DNA from: Deinococcus sp.
GTDB lineage: Bacteria; Deinococcota; Deinococci; Deinococcales; Deinococcaceae
Direction: 5' to 3'
Length of the DNA stretch: 19,529 nucleotides
Assembly: GCA_018260375.1 (NCBI GenBank)
Contig: JAGLBF010000037.1
Coordinates: forward strand, 1-19,529
Position 1 is the first letter of the stretch. Every line of letters starts with the position of its first letter. Shown here piece after piece: positions 7,414 to 14,632 of this stretch. A program made the translations under genes and the position numbers. The notes below the pieces were generated by a model. The model worked only from the letters and a program-made list of their open reading frames with translations. It did no database searches and was not told where the DNA came from.

Positions 7414-10337
7414 CTAGAGAAGCTATATCTGGTCAACCCGTAACCGCCCGCTTGCCACTCGCCACCTACCGCCTGCAACTTCACCCCGCCTTAGACAGTA
7501 CAGGTACAGGTGCCCAGAGGCGTCCCTTTGACTTTCGCGCGGCGCAAAAAGTGGTGCCTTACCTGTCACGCCTGGGAGTAGATACGCTCTACCTTTCACC
7601 CATTTGGCAATCCACCCCGCACAGCTCGCACGGCTACGACGTCACCGATCACACTCAGATTTCTGCCGAGCTAGGCGGCGAAAAGGGCTTGCTGCGGTTG
7701 CACGCTTCAGCGCAGGAACACGGCATGGGCCTGCTGGCTGACTTTGTACCCAACCACATGGGCATTGCCGCTGGCTTTAACCCCTACTGGGAAGACGTGC
7801 TCAAGCACGGTCAGGGCAGTCGCTATGCTCACTTTTTTGATATCGCGTGGCAACCCCTCAAGCGCTCGCTGGCAGGCAAGGTCTTACTGCCCACCTTGGG
7901 CGACCAGTACGGGCGGGTGCTGGAGCGCGGAGAGTTACAGCTTGAGCGGCGCGGGGGAGCCTTTTTGTTGCGTTATTTTGAGCGGGTATTTCCGCTGTCA
8001 CCGCGCAGCTACGCGCCTATTTTGCAAGCGGCGGGGCAGAGTTTAAGTCAGAACGTAGGCTCACATCTATTGGGGTTAGAGCTGGCTTCCTTAGCCGTAC
8101 AGGCCGCCAATTTACCCGACAGCCTATCGCCCCTCACTGACCAAGCCCGTGAACTGCGTGCCCGCGAAACTTTGGTTCTTGAGCGCCGTATAGATACCCT
8201 CAGCCAACAAGCGGTTGTACAAAAAGCCCTGGCAAGCGCGTGTGACAGCATAAATAGCGACCCAGTGGCCCTCAATGACCTGATACAGCAACAAAGTTAC
8301 CGCCTAAGCTACTGGCGGGTGGCCACTGAGCAGATCAATTACCGCCGGTTTTTTGACATCAATGACTTGGCAGCCTTGCGAGTAGAAGACCCCCGCGTCT
8401 TTGAGTGGGCGCACAGCAAACTGCTCAGCTTGCTGGCAGACCGTGTGCTGATAGGCGTGCGCCTAGACCACACCGACGGGCTGTATGACCCCGCCGATTA
8501 TTGCCGCAACTTGCAACAGGCAGCGAGTAAGGCCCTCAACACTCAAGAATATATACAAGAAGAGGGTCATGAAGCTGTAAGCCTCACTGCGCCCCAGGAC
8601 GCCTCGACCCTGCCCCTCTATGTGCTCGCCGAAAAAATCCTGGAGCCTGGTGAGGTGCTGCCCCAGTGGCCTATTCACGGCACTACAGGCTATGACTTTT
8701 TGGCTCAGGTAGGCGGCCTCTTTGTCGAGGGCCAGAACGAAGACGAGGTAAGCGGCATTTACCGCCGCTTTACGGGCGATACCCAGAGCTACGGAGAGAC
8801 GCTGCACGAAACCAAGATGCTGATACAGCGCACCAGTCTGGCTTCTGAGGTGCAGGTGCTGGCTGAGCAGCTTCAGACCATCGCTGAGGCCGATTTGCGC
8901 TGGCAAGACCTGACCCTCAGTGACCTGCTAAGCGCCCTGCGGCAAGTCATCGCCTGTTTTCCTGTGTACCGCACCTATCTGCGCCCAGACGGACAGCGTG
9001 AAGAAGGGGACAATGCCAAGATAGAAAAAGCGCTTGCAGACGCCCGCCGCTACAGCCGCCACCTAGATAGCTCGGTGTTTGACTTTTTGCGCGCCGTGCT
9101 GCTGCTGGACATTCCCGACGAAGCCAGCCGTGAACGCTACACCGAGTTTGCCCTCAAGTTTCAGCAGCTCACCGGCCCCGTGACCGCTAAAGGTGCTGAA
9201 GACACGGCCTTTTACCGCTACGGGCGTCTGCTGAGCCTCAACGAAGTGGGCGGCGATCCTGCTATTTTTGGCAATCCTGTGCGCACCTTTCACGCCCAGT
9301 GCCGCGAACGCCTGACCCACTGGCCTTACGCCATGGTGGCGGGCAGTACGCACGACACCAAGCGCGGCGAAGATACCCGCGCTCGTATTAGCGTGCTCTC
9401 CGAGATGCCGCAGAGCTGGGCTGCGCACTTAAGCCACTGGAGCCGCCTGGCGCGCCCACTTGCACAAAGCATGGATGTAGGACCCGCGCCAAGCAGCAGC
9501 GACTTGAATATCTTGTTTCAGTCGGCGCTGGGTATCTGGCCTCTGGGGGGTGGCGACCGCAGTGGTAACCACAGTCAACTGGTTGAGCGTCTCAGTGCCT
9601 ATATGCTCAAGGTGATGCGCGAGGCCAAAGCCCGCAGCAGCTGGGCGCGTCCCGACGAGCAGTACGAGGCGGCGACCCTAAACGCGGTGTCGGGCCTGAT
9701 TGATAACCCTGAGTTTGTGGCGAGTATGGACGCTCTGCATCAGCGAATCAGCCCATACGGAGCACAGAATGGCCTCAGTGCCACCTTGCTGCGGTTATGT
9801 GCGCCTGGTGTACCCGATACCTATCAGGGCAGCGAAACGTGGAATCAGTCGCTGGTTGACCCCGACAACCGTCGCCCTGTGGACTATACCCACTTGAGCC
9901 AGATGCTCAGTCGCCTAGAAGCCCGCCACCCCCAAGACCCCCTGCGAGTCGCCCAGCGCACCTTGGAGCACTACGAAACAGGCGAAATCAAACTGCTGGT
10001 CACCTGGGCCGCGTTGCAGGCGCGCCGCGAATACCCTGAACTCTTCCAGAAGGGTGATTATCAGGCGCTCAGCGGCGGCAAGCATGTGGTGGCGTTTGCC
10101 CGCCATCACCAGCAGCACACCCTGGTGATGGTGGCTCCGCGCCTGACCTACACCCTGACCCGCGAGCAAACCCCCTGGGCGCTGGGCGAAGTGTGGGCAA
10201 ACCGCAGCCTCAAACTTCCCTCTGGGCGCTACCGCAACGTGCTGACGGGCGAATATTTCAATGTGCGCGGTGGTTCTCTGGCCCTTGCCAAGCTGCTTGA
10301 GTTCTTCCCACTGGCCCTGCTCTTAAAGGAATCTTAA
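7410..10337 (+). CDS. treY: Malto-oligosyltrehalose synthase (GH13_26)
   Basis: A 975-residue cytoplasmic transglucosidase that converts the reducing-end alpha-1,4 bond of a maltodextrin into an alpha,alpha-1,1 bond, making the TreZ substrate. N-terminal signature TYRLQLHP (19-26) leads to YLSRLGVDTLYLSPIW (51-66) and the HGYDVTDH motif. Region I is ADFVPNHMG (110-118). The nucleophile is D353 in GVRLDHTDGL, the acid/base E408 in VLAEKIL, and the third acid D649 in STHDTKRGEDTRAR. The C-terminal CAPGVPDTYQGSE and DPDNRRPVDY motifs are present. The two insertions in the barrel typical of TreY account for its large size. It begins inside the treZ stop (ATGA at 7410-7413). No OMF, regulator or transporter gene is linked. 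I see no broken motif. Confidence 0.95.
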   Translation: MTREAISGQPVTARLPLATYRLQLHPALDSTGTGAQRRPFDFRAAQKVVPYLSRLGVDTLYLSPIWQSTPHSSHGYDVTDHTQISAELGGEKGLLRLHASAQEHGMGLLADFVPNHMGIAAGFNPYWEDVLKHGQGSRYAHFFDIAWQPLKRSLAGKVLLPTLGDQYGRVLERGELQLERRGGAFLLRYFERVFPLSPRSYAPILQAAGQSLSQNVGSHLLGLELASLAVQAANLPDSLSPLTDQARELRARETLVLERRIDTLSQQAVVQKALASACDSINSDPVALNDLIQQQSYRLSYWRVATEQINYRRFFDINDLAALRVEDPRVFEWAHSKLLSLLADRVLIGVRLDHTDGLYDPADYCRNLQQAASKALNTQEYIQEEGHEAVSLTAPQDASTLPLYVLAEKILEPGEVLPQWPIHGTTGYDFLAQVGGLFVEGQNEDEVSGIYRRFTGDTQSYGETLHETKMLIQRTSLASEVQVLAEQLQTIAEADLRWQDLTLSDLLSALRQVIACFPVYRTYLRPDGQREEGDNAKIEKALADARRYSRHLDSSVFDFLRAVLLLDIPDEASRERYTEFALKFQQLTGPVTAKGAEDTAFYRYGRLLSLNEVGGDPAIFGNPVRTFHAQCRERLTHWPYAMVAGSTHDTKRGEDTRARISVLSEMPQSWAAHLSHWSRLARPLAQSMDVGPAPSSSDLNILFQSALGIWPLGGGDRSGNHSQLVERLSAYMLKVMREAKARSSWARPDEQYEAATLNAVSGLIDNPEFVASMDALHQRISPYGAQNGLSATLLRLCAPGVPDTYQGSETWNQSLVDPDNRRPVDYTHLSQMLSRLEARHPQDPLRVAQRTLEHYETGEIKLLVTWAALQARREYPELFQKGDYQALSGGKHVVAFARHHQQHTLVMVAPRLTYTLTREQTPWALGEVWANRSLKLPSGRYRNVLTGEYFNVRGGSLALAKLLEFFPLALLLKES

Positions 10338-10369
10338 TGCCTACGCTGATTCAGGTCTACTTTAGCTAA
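10337..10369 (+). other. Micro-ORF of 10 codons overlapping the treY stop
   Basis: TAATG joins the treY stop (10335-10337) to an ATG at 10337, with AAAGGA at 10325-10330 in good ribosome-binding position. The reading frame MPTLIQVYFS ends at TAA 10367-10369, inside the palindrome CTTTAGCTAAAG (10360-10371). It may be chance or the remnant of a lost third operon gene. There is no evidence that it makes a peptide. Confidence 0.2.
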
Positions 10370-10397
10370 AGCGGCAACTTCTCTAAAGATTATTCCG

Positions 10398-10408
10398 TAC
10401 ACTAAGCT
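10398..10408 (+). promoter_or_regulatory. Putative leaderless -10 box of the BI-1 gene
   Basis: TACACT at 10398-10403 lies 5 bases before the ATG at 10409, with no Shine-Dalgarno sequence. The -35 region is weak. The palindrome CTTTAGCTAAAG at 10360-10371 lies about 27 bases further upstream and could be an operator. Confidence 0.45.
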
Positions 10409-11077
10409 ATGACTCTTACTGTCAACCAATCTTCTCTTGTCCGTGACTTTATTAACCGGAGTTACTCTTGGATGTGCGCAGGCCTGGTGCTGACAGCAGC
10501 CATCGCCTTTATCACCTCACAAAATGTGGCGCTGCTGTCTGCTGTAGCGAGCCTAGGCTTGATGCTGATTATAGTGCAGTTCGGCGTAGTAATGGCGATG
10601 AGCTTCCTCATAGAGCGCGTTAATTCTGCTGTAGCGGGCGTTCTGTTTTTGGTCTATGCTGCGCTCACGGGCCTGGTCTTTTCGGGCTTGCTGGTCTTTA
10701 ATATGCCGGCTGTCATCATGTCTTTTGGCGTGTCGGCGTTGACGTTCGGGGCGATGAGCCTATTTGGCATGACCACGCGGCGCGATTTGTCAGCTATCGG
10801 GCGCTTTGGATTTTTTGCCATTATCGGCTTGCTGCTGCTGATGATTGCCAATATCTTTGTTGGTGGAAACACCCTGAACCTCTTGATCGGCGGTTTGGGC
10901 GTGGTGATCTTTGCAGCCCTTACCGCCTACGACACCCAGAAGCTGCGAGAAATGGCACTGACGGGCGTACAAGGTGAAACTGCCGAAAAAGGCGCTATTT
11001 ACGGCGCTTTACAGCTGTACCTTGACTTTATCAATATTTTCTTGTTGTTGTTTCGTATCTTTAGCAGCCGCGACTGA
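10409..11077 (+). CDS. Bax inhibitor-1/YccA-family membrane protein
   Basis: A 222-residue inner-membrane protein with seven predicted hydrophobic helices (about 22-38, 42-58, 59-70, 77-97, 99-119, 134-152, 157-174, with the re-entrant C-terminal stretch 200-217). The family hallmarks AYDTQKLR (173-180) and GALQLYLDFINIF (199-211) are present. D175 and D206 correspond by motif to the di-aspartyl pair that gates calcium leak in the Bacillus homologue YetJ; this equivalence is inferred from motif position. The family is linked to ion leak and membrane stress, but the bacterial role is unclear. It appears monocistronic, with a leaderless-type start at 10409. It converges with dctA across a strong shared terminator. 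Length matches bacterial members. Confidence 0.93.
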   Translation: MTLTVNQSSLVRDFINRSYSWMCAGLVLTAAIAFITSQNVALLSAVASLGLMLIIVQFGVVMAMSFLIERVNSAVAGVLFLVYAALTGLVFSGLLVFNMPAVIMSFGVSALTFGAMSLFGMTTRRDLSAIGRFGFFAIIGLLLLMIANIFVGGNTLNLLIGGLGVVIFAALTAYDTQKLREMALTGVQGETAEKGAIYGALQLYLDFINIFLLLFRIFSSRD

Positions 11078-11114
11078 GCAAATCGGTGACTGAGTAGGTC
11101 GGCCACTGCCCAGA

Positions 11115-11149
11115 AAAAACAGACCTTGCAGGAAGCAGGGTCTGTTTTT
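11115..11149. terminator. Bidirectional rho-independent terminator
   Basis: Arms 11115-11129 and 11135-11149 pair over 15 bp (AAAAACAGACCTTGC with GCAGGGTCTGTTTTT, one G-T wobble) around the loop AGGAA. The A-run on one side and T-run on the other let it stop transcription from both the BI-1 gene and, on the minus strand, dctA. Confidence 0.92.
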
Positions 11150-11167
11150 CATGGTGTTGGATTGGTT

Positions 11168-11214
11168 ATACAGATGTCTACAGAGTGTGCTGGGATTTAA
11201 CGTAGTCCGTATCA
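11168..11214 (-). repeat. Short single-stem copy of the palindromic repeat
   Basis: Read on the minus strand from 11214, this begins TGATACGGACTACG and continues TTAAATCCCAGCACAC, closely matching the start of the copy at 2829. The far end TCTGTAT (complement of 11168-11174) pairs with ATACGGA (complement of 11206-11212). The second hairpin module is absent. It lies about 11 bases beyond the dctA stop codon. Confidence 0.65.
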
Positions 11215-11224
11215 GCGAATACAA

Positions 11225-12544
11225 CTAGGCATCATACCGAATGGAATGTCCTTCGCCGCGCAACTCGTTGGCTACGTCGCTGTTGACGGGGGGCAGTTTT
11301 TCACCGTTGAGTATGCGGTGCAGTCTGTCCATGTCGAGTGCACCTTCGCTGCGGGCAATGGCCAGCGTCGCGACCCCATTGCCGATGATGTTGGTGATGG
11401 CGCGGCCTTCGCTCATAAAGCGGTCAATGCCCAAAATGATAGCCAGGCCCGCTACGGGCACCGTTCCCAGCGCCGAGAGCGTACCTGCCAGCACCACAAA
11501 GCCCGAACCTGTAACGCCCGCTGCGCCTTTGCTGGTCAGCAGCAAAATGCCCAGTAGAGCCAGTTGTTGCCCAAAATTAAGGTGGCTGTTGGTCGCCTGA
11601 GCGATAAAAATAGCTGCCATGGTGAGGTAGATACTGGTGCCGTCTAGGTTAAAGGAGTAGCCGGTAGGCACTACCAACCCCACCACGCTTTTTTCGGCGC
11701 CCGCTTGCTCCAGCTTGGTGATCAGGCGTGGCAAAGCTGACTCACTGCTACTGGTGCCCAGAACGAGAAGCAGTTCTTCTTTGATATAGCCAAGGAATTT
11801 GAACAAAGAAAACCCGCACAGGCGGCAGATAAGTCCCAGGACGACCACGATAAAAAGCAAACAGGTGAGGTAAAAACAGATCATCAAGGCGCCCAGTTGT
11901 TGCAAGCTGCCCACCCCATACTTGCCAATGGTAAAGGCCATCGCCCCAAATGCCCCGATGGGAGCGACCCTCATGACTATGCCCAGGATGTTAAACACCA
12001 TTTGGCTGATCATCTCGGTGCCGTGCAGGATTTTTTGGCCCGCTTGGCCCATTTTGAGCAGCGCAAAGCCTGAAAGCACCGCCAGGAACAGCACTTGCAG
12101 CATTTCACCCTCACTAAAGGCGCTGACAAAGGTGTCAGGGATGATGTGCAAGATAAAATCGGTGGCGTTGAGGTGATCTGTGACCTCGGTGTATTTGCTT
12201 ATTCCCTTGGTGTCCAGAGTGGTGGGGTCAATGTTCATGCCGTTGCCGGGGCCGACAAGATTAATCACCGCCATGCCGATCAGCAGCGCTATGGTAGAGA
12301 CCACTTCAAAATACAAAATGGCCTTGCCACCCACGCGCCCAATTTTGCGGGTATCGCTCATGTGGGCAATGCCTGAGACCACCGTACAAAAGATGATGGG
12401 CGCAATGATCATTTTGATCAGCTTGACAAACCCGTCGCCCAGCGGCTTGAGCATGGCCCCAAATTCAGGGAAAAAGTGACCGACCAGCACCCCTAACACG
12501 ATGGCTGTGAGAACTTGAATATACAGGTGATTGAATAGTTTCAT
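11225..12544 (-). CDS. dctA: C4-dicarboxylate:cation symporter DctA
   Basis: A 439-residue inner-membrane carrier of the DAACS family, importing succinate, fumarate and malate with protons or sodium. The trimeric elevator-transporter motifs are clear: HP1 serine motif SSSE at 265-268, the unwound helix motif PTGYSFNLDGTSIY at 293-306, HP2 SKGAAGVTGSGF at 338-349, and the helix-8 motif DRFMSEGRAITNIIGN at 374-389 with R381 and N385, the arginine favouring dicarboxylates over glutamate. Length fits DctA. The minus-strand ATG at 12544 has AGAGGA nine bases upstream (12554-12559), unlike its leaderless neighbours. It is divergent from gnd, with 357 bp between starts, and shares a terminator with the BI-1 gene. 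A related glutamate carrier (GltP) is the alternative but fits the motifs less well. Confidence 0.94.
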   Translation of the reverse strand: MKLFNHLYIQVLTAIVLGVLVGHFFPEFGAMLKPLGDGFVKLIKMIIAPIIFCTVVSGIAHMSDTRKIGRVGGKAILYFEVVSTIALLIGMAVINLVGPGNGMNIDPTTLDTKGISKYTEVTDHLNATDFILHIIPDTFVSAFSEGEMLQVLFLAVLSGFALLKMGQAGQKILHGTEMISQMVFNILGIVMRVAPIGAFGAMAFTIGKYGVGSLQQLGALMICFYLTCLLFIVVVLGLICRLCGFSLFKFLGYIKEELLLVLGTSSSESALPRLITKLEQAGAEKSVVGLVVPTGYSFNLDGTSIYLTMAAIFIAQATNSHLNFGQQLALLGILLLTSKGAAGVTGSGFVVLAGTLSALGTVPVAGLAIILGIDRFMSEGRAITNIIGNGVATLAIARSEGALDMDRLHRILNGEKLPPVNSDVANELRGEGHSIRYDA

Positions 12545-12637
12545 GTGTGGGTTTCCTCTGCTGCAATAAGTAATGGCAAATGCCAGAGCCGCTAGGCCCT
12601 GCCTCTGATAAACACTGAATTGAAACTAGTACAGCTC

Positions 12638-12667
12638 ATTATGTATCCATAGTGTGCCAAAATGCAA
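12638..12667 (-). promoter_or_regulatory. Putative dctA promoter
   Basis: On the minus strand TTGCAT (12667-12662) and CATAAT (12643-12638) are 18 bases apart, giving a predicted start near 12631 and a leader of about 87 bases. Moderate match to the consensus. Confidence 0.4.
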
Positions 12668-12795
12668 ATGGGGCAGATACCTAAAGGCACTAGGGTGTTT
12701 AGGCGGGTACAGGCCCCAGTAAAAGAGGCGTGCGCAAAAACAAGTACGGGCTTGGCGACGGACTTGGGGAGAGCGCAAGCGGCACCTTTGGGACT

Positions 12796-12827
12796 GTATT
12801 GAAACGAAACCGTACTGAAATGAAACC
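12796..12827 (+). repeat. Exact-register 16-base tandem repeat
   Basis: GTATTGAAACGAAACC (12796-12811) is followed directly by GTACTGAAATGAAACC (12812-12827), differing at two positions. It ends 61 bases before the gnd -10 box. It could be a paired operator for an activator or repressor. Confidence 0.6.
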
Positions 12828-12888
12828 GCGTTGCAATAAAGCGCAAGGCGTATTAGACATTGTGCCCACCCCCCCCTGCTCTGAGCGC

Positions 12889-12901
12889 TAGGCTAGTAAG
12901 T
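12889..12901 (+). promoter_or_regulatory. Putative leaderless -10 box of gnd
   Basis: TAGGCT at 12889-12894 is 7 bases before the ATG at 12902. There is no Shine-Dalgarno sequence and no good -35 box. Confidence 0.4.
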
Positions 12902-14398
12902 ATGACTAACCCTGTTTCTGGCACTCCAGTTTCTAGCGCTTCTGTAACGCCGCAAGCCGATATCGGCGTTATCGGCCTGGCGGTTATGGGCGAAAACCTG
13001 ATACTCAACATGGCGAGCAAGGGCTTTACGGTAGCGGCCTTTAACCGCACGGTCAGCAAGGTTACGGCCTTTACCAGTGGTCGTGCGCACGGAAAGACCA
13101 TTATCGGGGCGGGGAGCTTAGAGGAATTTGTAGCGCTGCTTAAGCCCCCGCGCAAGGTGATGCTGATGGTCAAGGCGGGCACACCAGTGGATGATTTTAT
13201 TGAGCTTGTCAAGCCTCTGCTGAGTGAGGGCGACATCATTATTGACGGCGGCAACAGCCACCCCGACGATACTACCCGCCGTACCCGTGCACTGGCTGAG
13301 GCGGGGCTGCTCTTTGTGGGTGCAGGCGTGTCGGGCGGCGAAGAAGGTGCGCTGACTGGCCCCAGCATTATGCCTGGCGGCAACGCAGGCGCGTGGGAAG
13401 CGGTGCGGCCTATCTTTCAGCGCATTGCCGCGCAGGTAGAAGGCGGCCCTTGCTGTGACTGGGTGGGGCCAGAAGGCGCGGGTCATTTTGTCAAAATGGT
13501 ACACAACGGCATTGAATACGCCGATATGCAGATGATTGCCGAAAGTTACCACCTGCTGCGCGGGGTAGCGGGCTTGAGTGCCAATGAAATAGGTGCGGTG
13601 TTTGCCGAGTGGAATAAAGGCGAACTAGACAGCTACCTGATAGAGATCACCGCCGATATCCTCAGCAAAGTTGATGACCAGACGGGTCAGCCGCTGATAG
13701 ACGTGATTCTGGACGCGGCTGGGCAAAAGGGTACGGGCAAATGGGCTTCGGAAGCAGCCCTAGACGCAGGTAGCCCCGCTGCTACCATCACCGAAGCGGT
13801 GTACGCCCGCGCCATGAGTGCGCTTAAAGATGAACGTGTTGCCGCCAGCCACATCCTCAGTGGGCCAGAGTCGGTAGCGCCAGTTGACCGCGCCGCCTAC
13901 GTTGAGCAGGTGCGTCAGGCCCTCTATGCCAGCAAAATTGCCGCCTATGCCCAGGGCTTTCAACTACTACGCCTCGCGGCCCACGAGCACAACTGGGCGC
14001 TAAATTTTGGGGGTATTGCGCTGATGTGGCGGGGGGGCTGCATTATCCGCGCCGTCTTTTTAGACCGTATTAAGGAAGCGTATGAGGTGCAGCACGACTT
14101 GGCTAATCTGTTACTCGCACCGTACTTTCAGCAGGCGATAAAGAGCACCCAGGCAGCTTGGCGGCAAACTGTTGCGAGCGCCGCCCTAAACGGTATCCCC
14201 ACGCCGGCCTTTAGCAGCGGCCTGGCCTACTATGACGGCTACCGCAGCGCCCAATTGCCCGCCAACTTGCTCCAAGCCCAGCGTGATTACTTTGGAGCGC
14301 ATACCTATGAGCGCACTGACAAGCCACGCGGCGAGTTTTTTCACACCAACTGGACAGGTCGCGGCGGCGATACGGCGAGCACCTCCTATACGGTGTAA
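12902..14398 (+). CDS. gnd: 6-phosphogluconate dehydrogenase, decarboxylating
   Basis: A 498-residue cytoplasmic enzyme oxidising and decarboxylating 6-phosphogluconate to ribulose 5-phosphate in the oxidative pentose phosphate pathway, with reduction of NAD(P). The Rossmann start is IGVIGLAVMGENL (21-33) with NRT at 48-50, which suits NADP. Family signatures follow: IIDGGNS (113-119), SGGEEGA (144-150), GHFVKMVHNGIEYADMQ (194-210) with catalytic K198 and E205 at the seven-residue spacing seen in the sheep enzyme, GTGKW (277-281), and DYFGAHTYER (462-471). The C-terminal dimer tail is intact. About 18 extra N-terminal residues precede the Rossmann strand. ATG 12902 is preferred over an in-frame TTG at 12860 because a -10 box sits 7 bases upstream. 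The TAA stop shares its last base with a palindromic repeat. This is the long gndA type, not the short GnD type. Confidence 0.95.
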   Translation: MTNPVSGTPVSSASVTPQADIGVIGLAVMGENLILNMASKGFTVAAFNRTVSKVTAFTSGRAHGKTIIGAGSLEEFVALLKPPRKVMLMVKAGTPVDDFIELVKPLLSEGDIIIDGGNSHPDDTTRRTRALAEAGLLFVGAGVSGGEEGALTGPSIMPGGNAGAWEAVRPIFQRIAAQVEGGPCCDWVGPEGAGHFVKMVHNGIEYADMQMIAESYHLLRGVAGLSANEIGAVFAEWNKGELDSYLIEITADILSKVDDQTGQPLIDVILDAAGQKGTGKWASEAALDAGSPAATITEAVYARAMSALKDERVAASHILSGPESVAPVDRAAYVEQVRQALYASKIAAYAQGFQLLRLAAHEHNWALNFGGIALMWRGGCIIRAVFLDRIKEAYEVQHDLANLLLAPYFQQAIKSTQAAWRQTVASAALNGIPTPAFSSGLAYYDGYRSAQLPANLLQAQRDYFGAHTYERTDKPRGEFFHTNWTGRGGDTASTSYTV

Positions 14399-14526
14399 TA
14401 CGGATTCCGATTGATTTGGCGTACTTCCGAATCAATCCGAGCGGATGCGAGTGGGAACAGCATACGGACTGTGCTCTATTCCAGCACATCTAGCACAGTT
14501 GGCAAAGGACTGACTGTGCTTCCGTA
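14398..14526 (+). repeat. Palindromic repeat in the reverse orientation
   Basis: The element starts at the last base of the gnd stop with ATACGGATTCCG. The hairpin module comes first (arms GATTGATTTGG 14409-14419 and CCGAATCAATC 14427-14437, 7-base loop), then the spacer GAGCGGATGCGAGTGGGAAC, then ATACGGACTGTGCT from 14463. That is the opposite order to the copy at 2831. ACTGTGCT (14468-14475), AGCACAGT (14492-14499) and ACTGTGCT (14513-14520) allow two mutually exclusive stems. The right end is degenerate. The hairpins could slow or end transcription after gnd. Confidence 0.82.
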
Positions 14527-14605
14527 AAGCCAGTATCATAACCGTCACGCCTCTTTCCCTGGTTTTTTGTGCTTGCGCCCTCAGGCTGATCGCTCTTCGT
14601 CATTT

Positions 14606-14615
14606 CTTTGCAAAG
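14606..14615. promoter_or_regulatory. Palindrome upstream of the efflux operon
   Basis: CTTTGCAAAG is a perfect 10-bp palindrome ending 17 bases before the adaptor start codon at 14633. Its position suits a repressor operator or part of a promoter, but no regulator gene is adjacent. Confidence 0.3.
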
Positions 14616-14632
14616 TCATGTTTAGGTAGGGT

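Larger units (their letters stand above)
12545..12901. other. Divergent dctA-gnd intergenic region
   Basis: These 357 bases hold the putative dctA promoter (12638-12667, minus), a 16-base tandem repeat (12796-12827), a run of eight C (12869-12876) and the gnd -10 box (12889-12894). The middle part, about 12670-12790, shows nothing I can name. An 84-codon minus-strand frame across it looks accidental. Confidence 0.6.

Noticed and set aside
12638..12651. TTATGTATCCATAG as a radiation/desiccation response motif (DdrO site)
   Set aside because: The half-sites are 4 bases apart with one mismatch, while the known 17-base motif has a longer centre. No good match was seen elsewhere in the window.
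12592..12846. 84-codon minus-strand frame in the dctA-gnd gap
   Set aside because: No ribosome site, no recognisable motif, and it overlaps the predicted dctA promoter.
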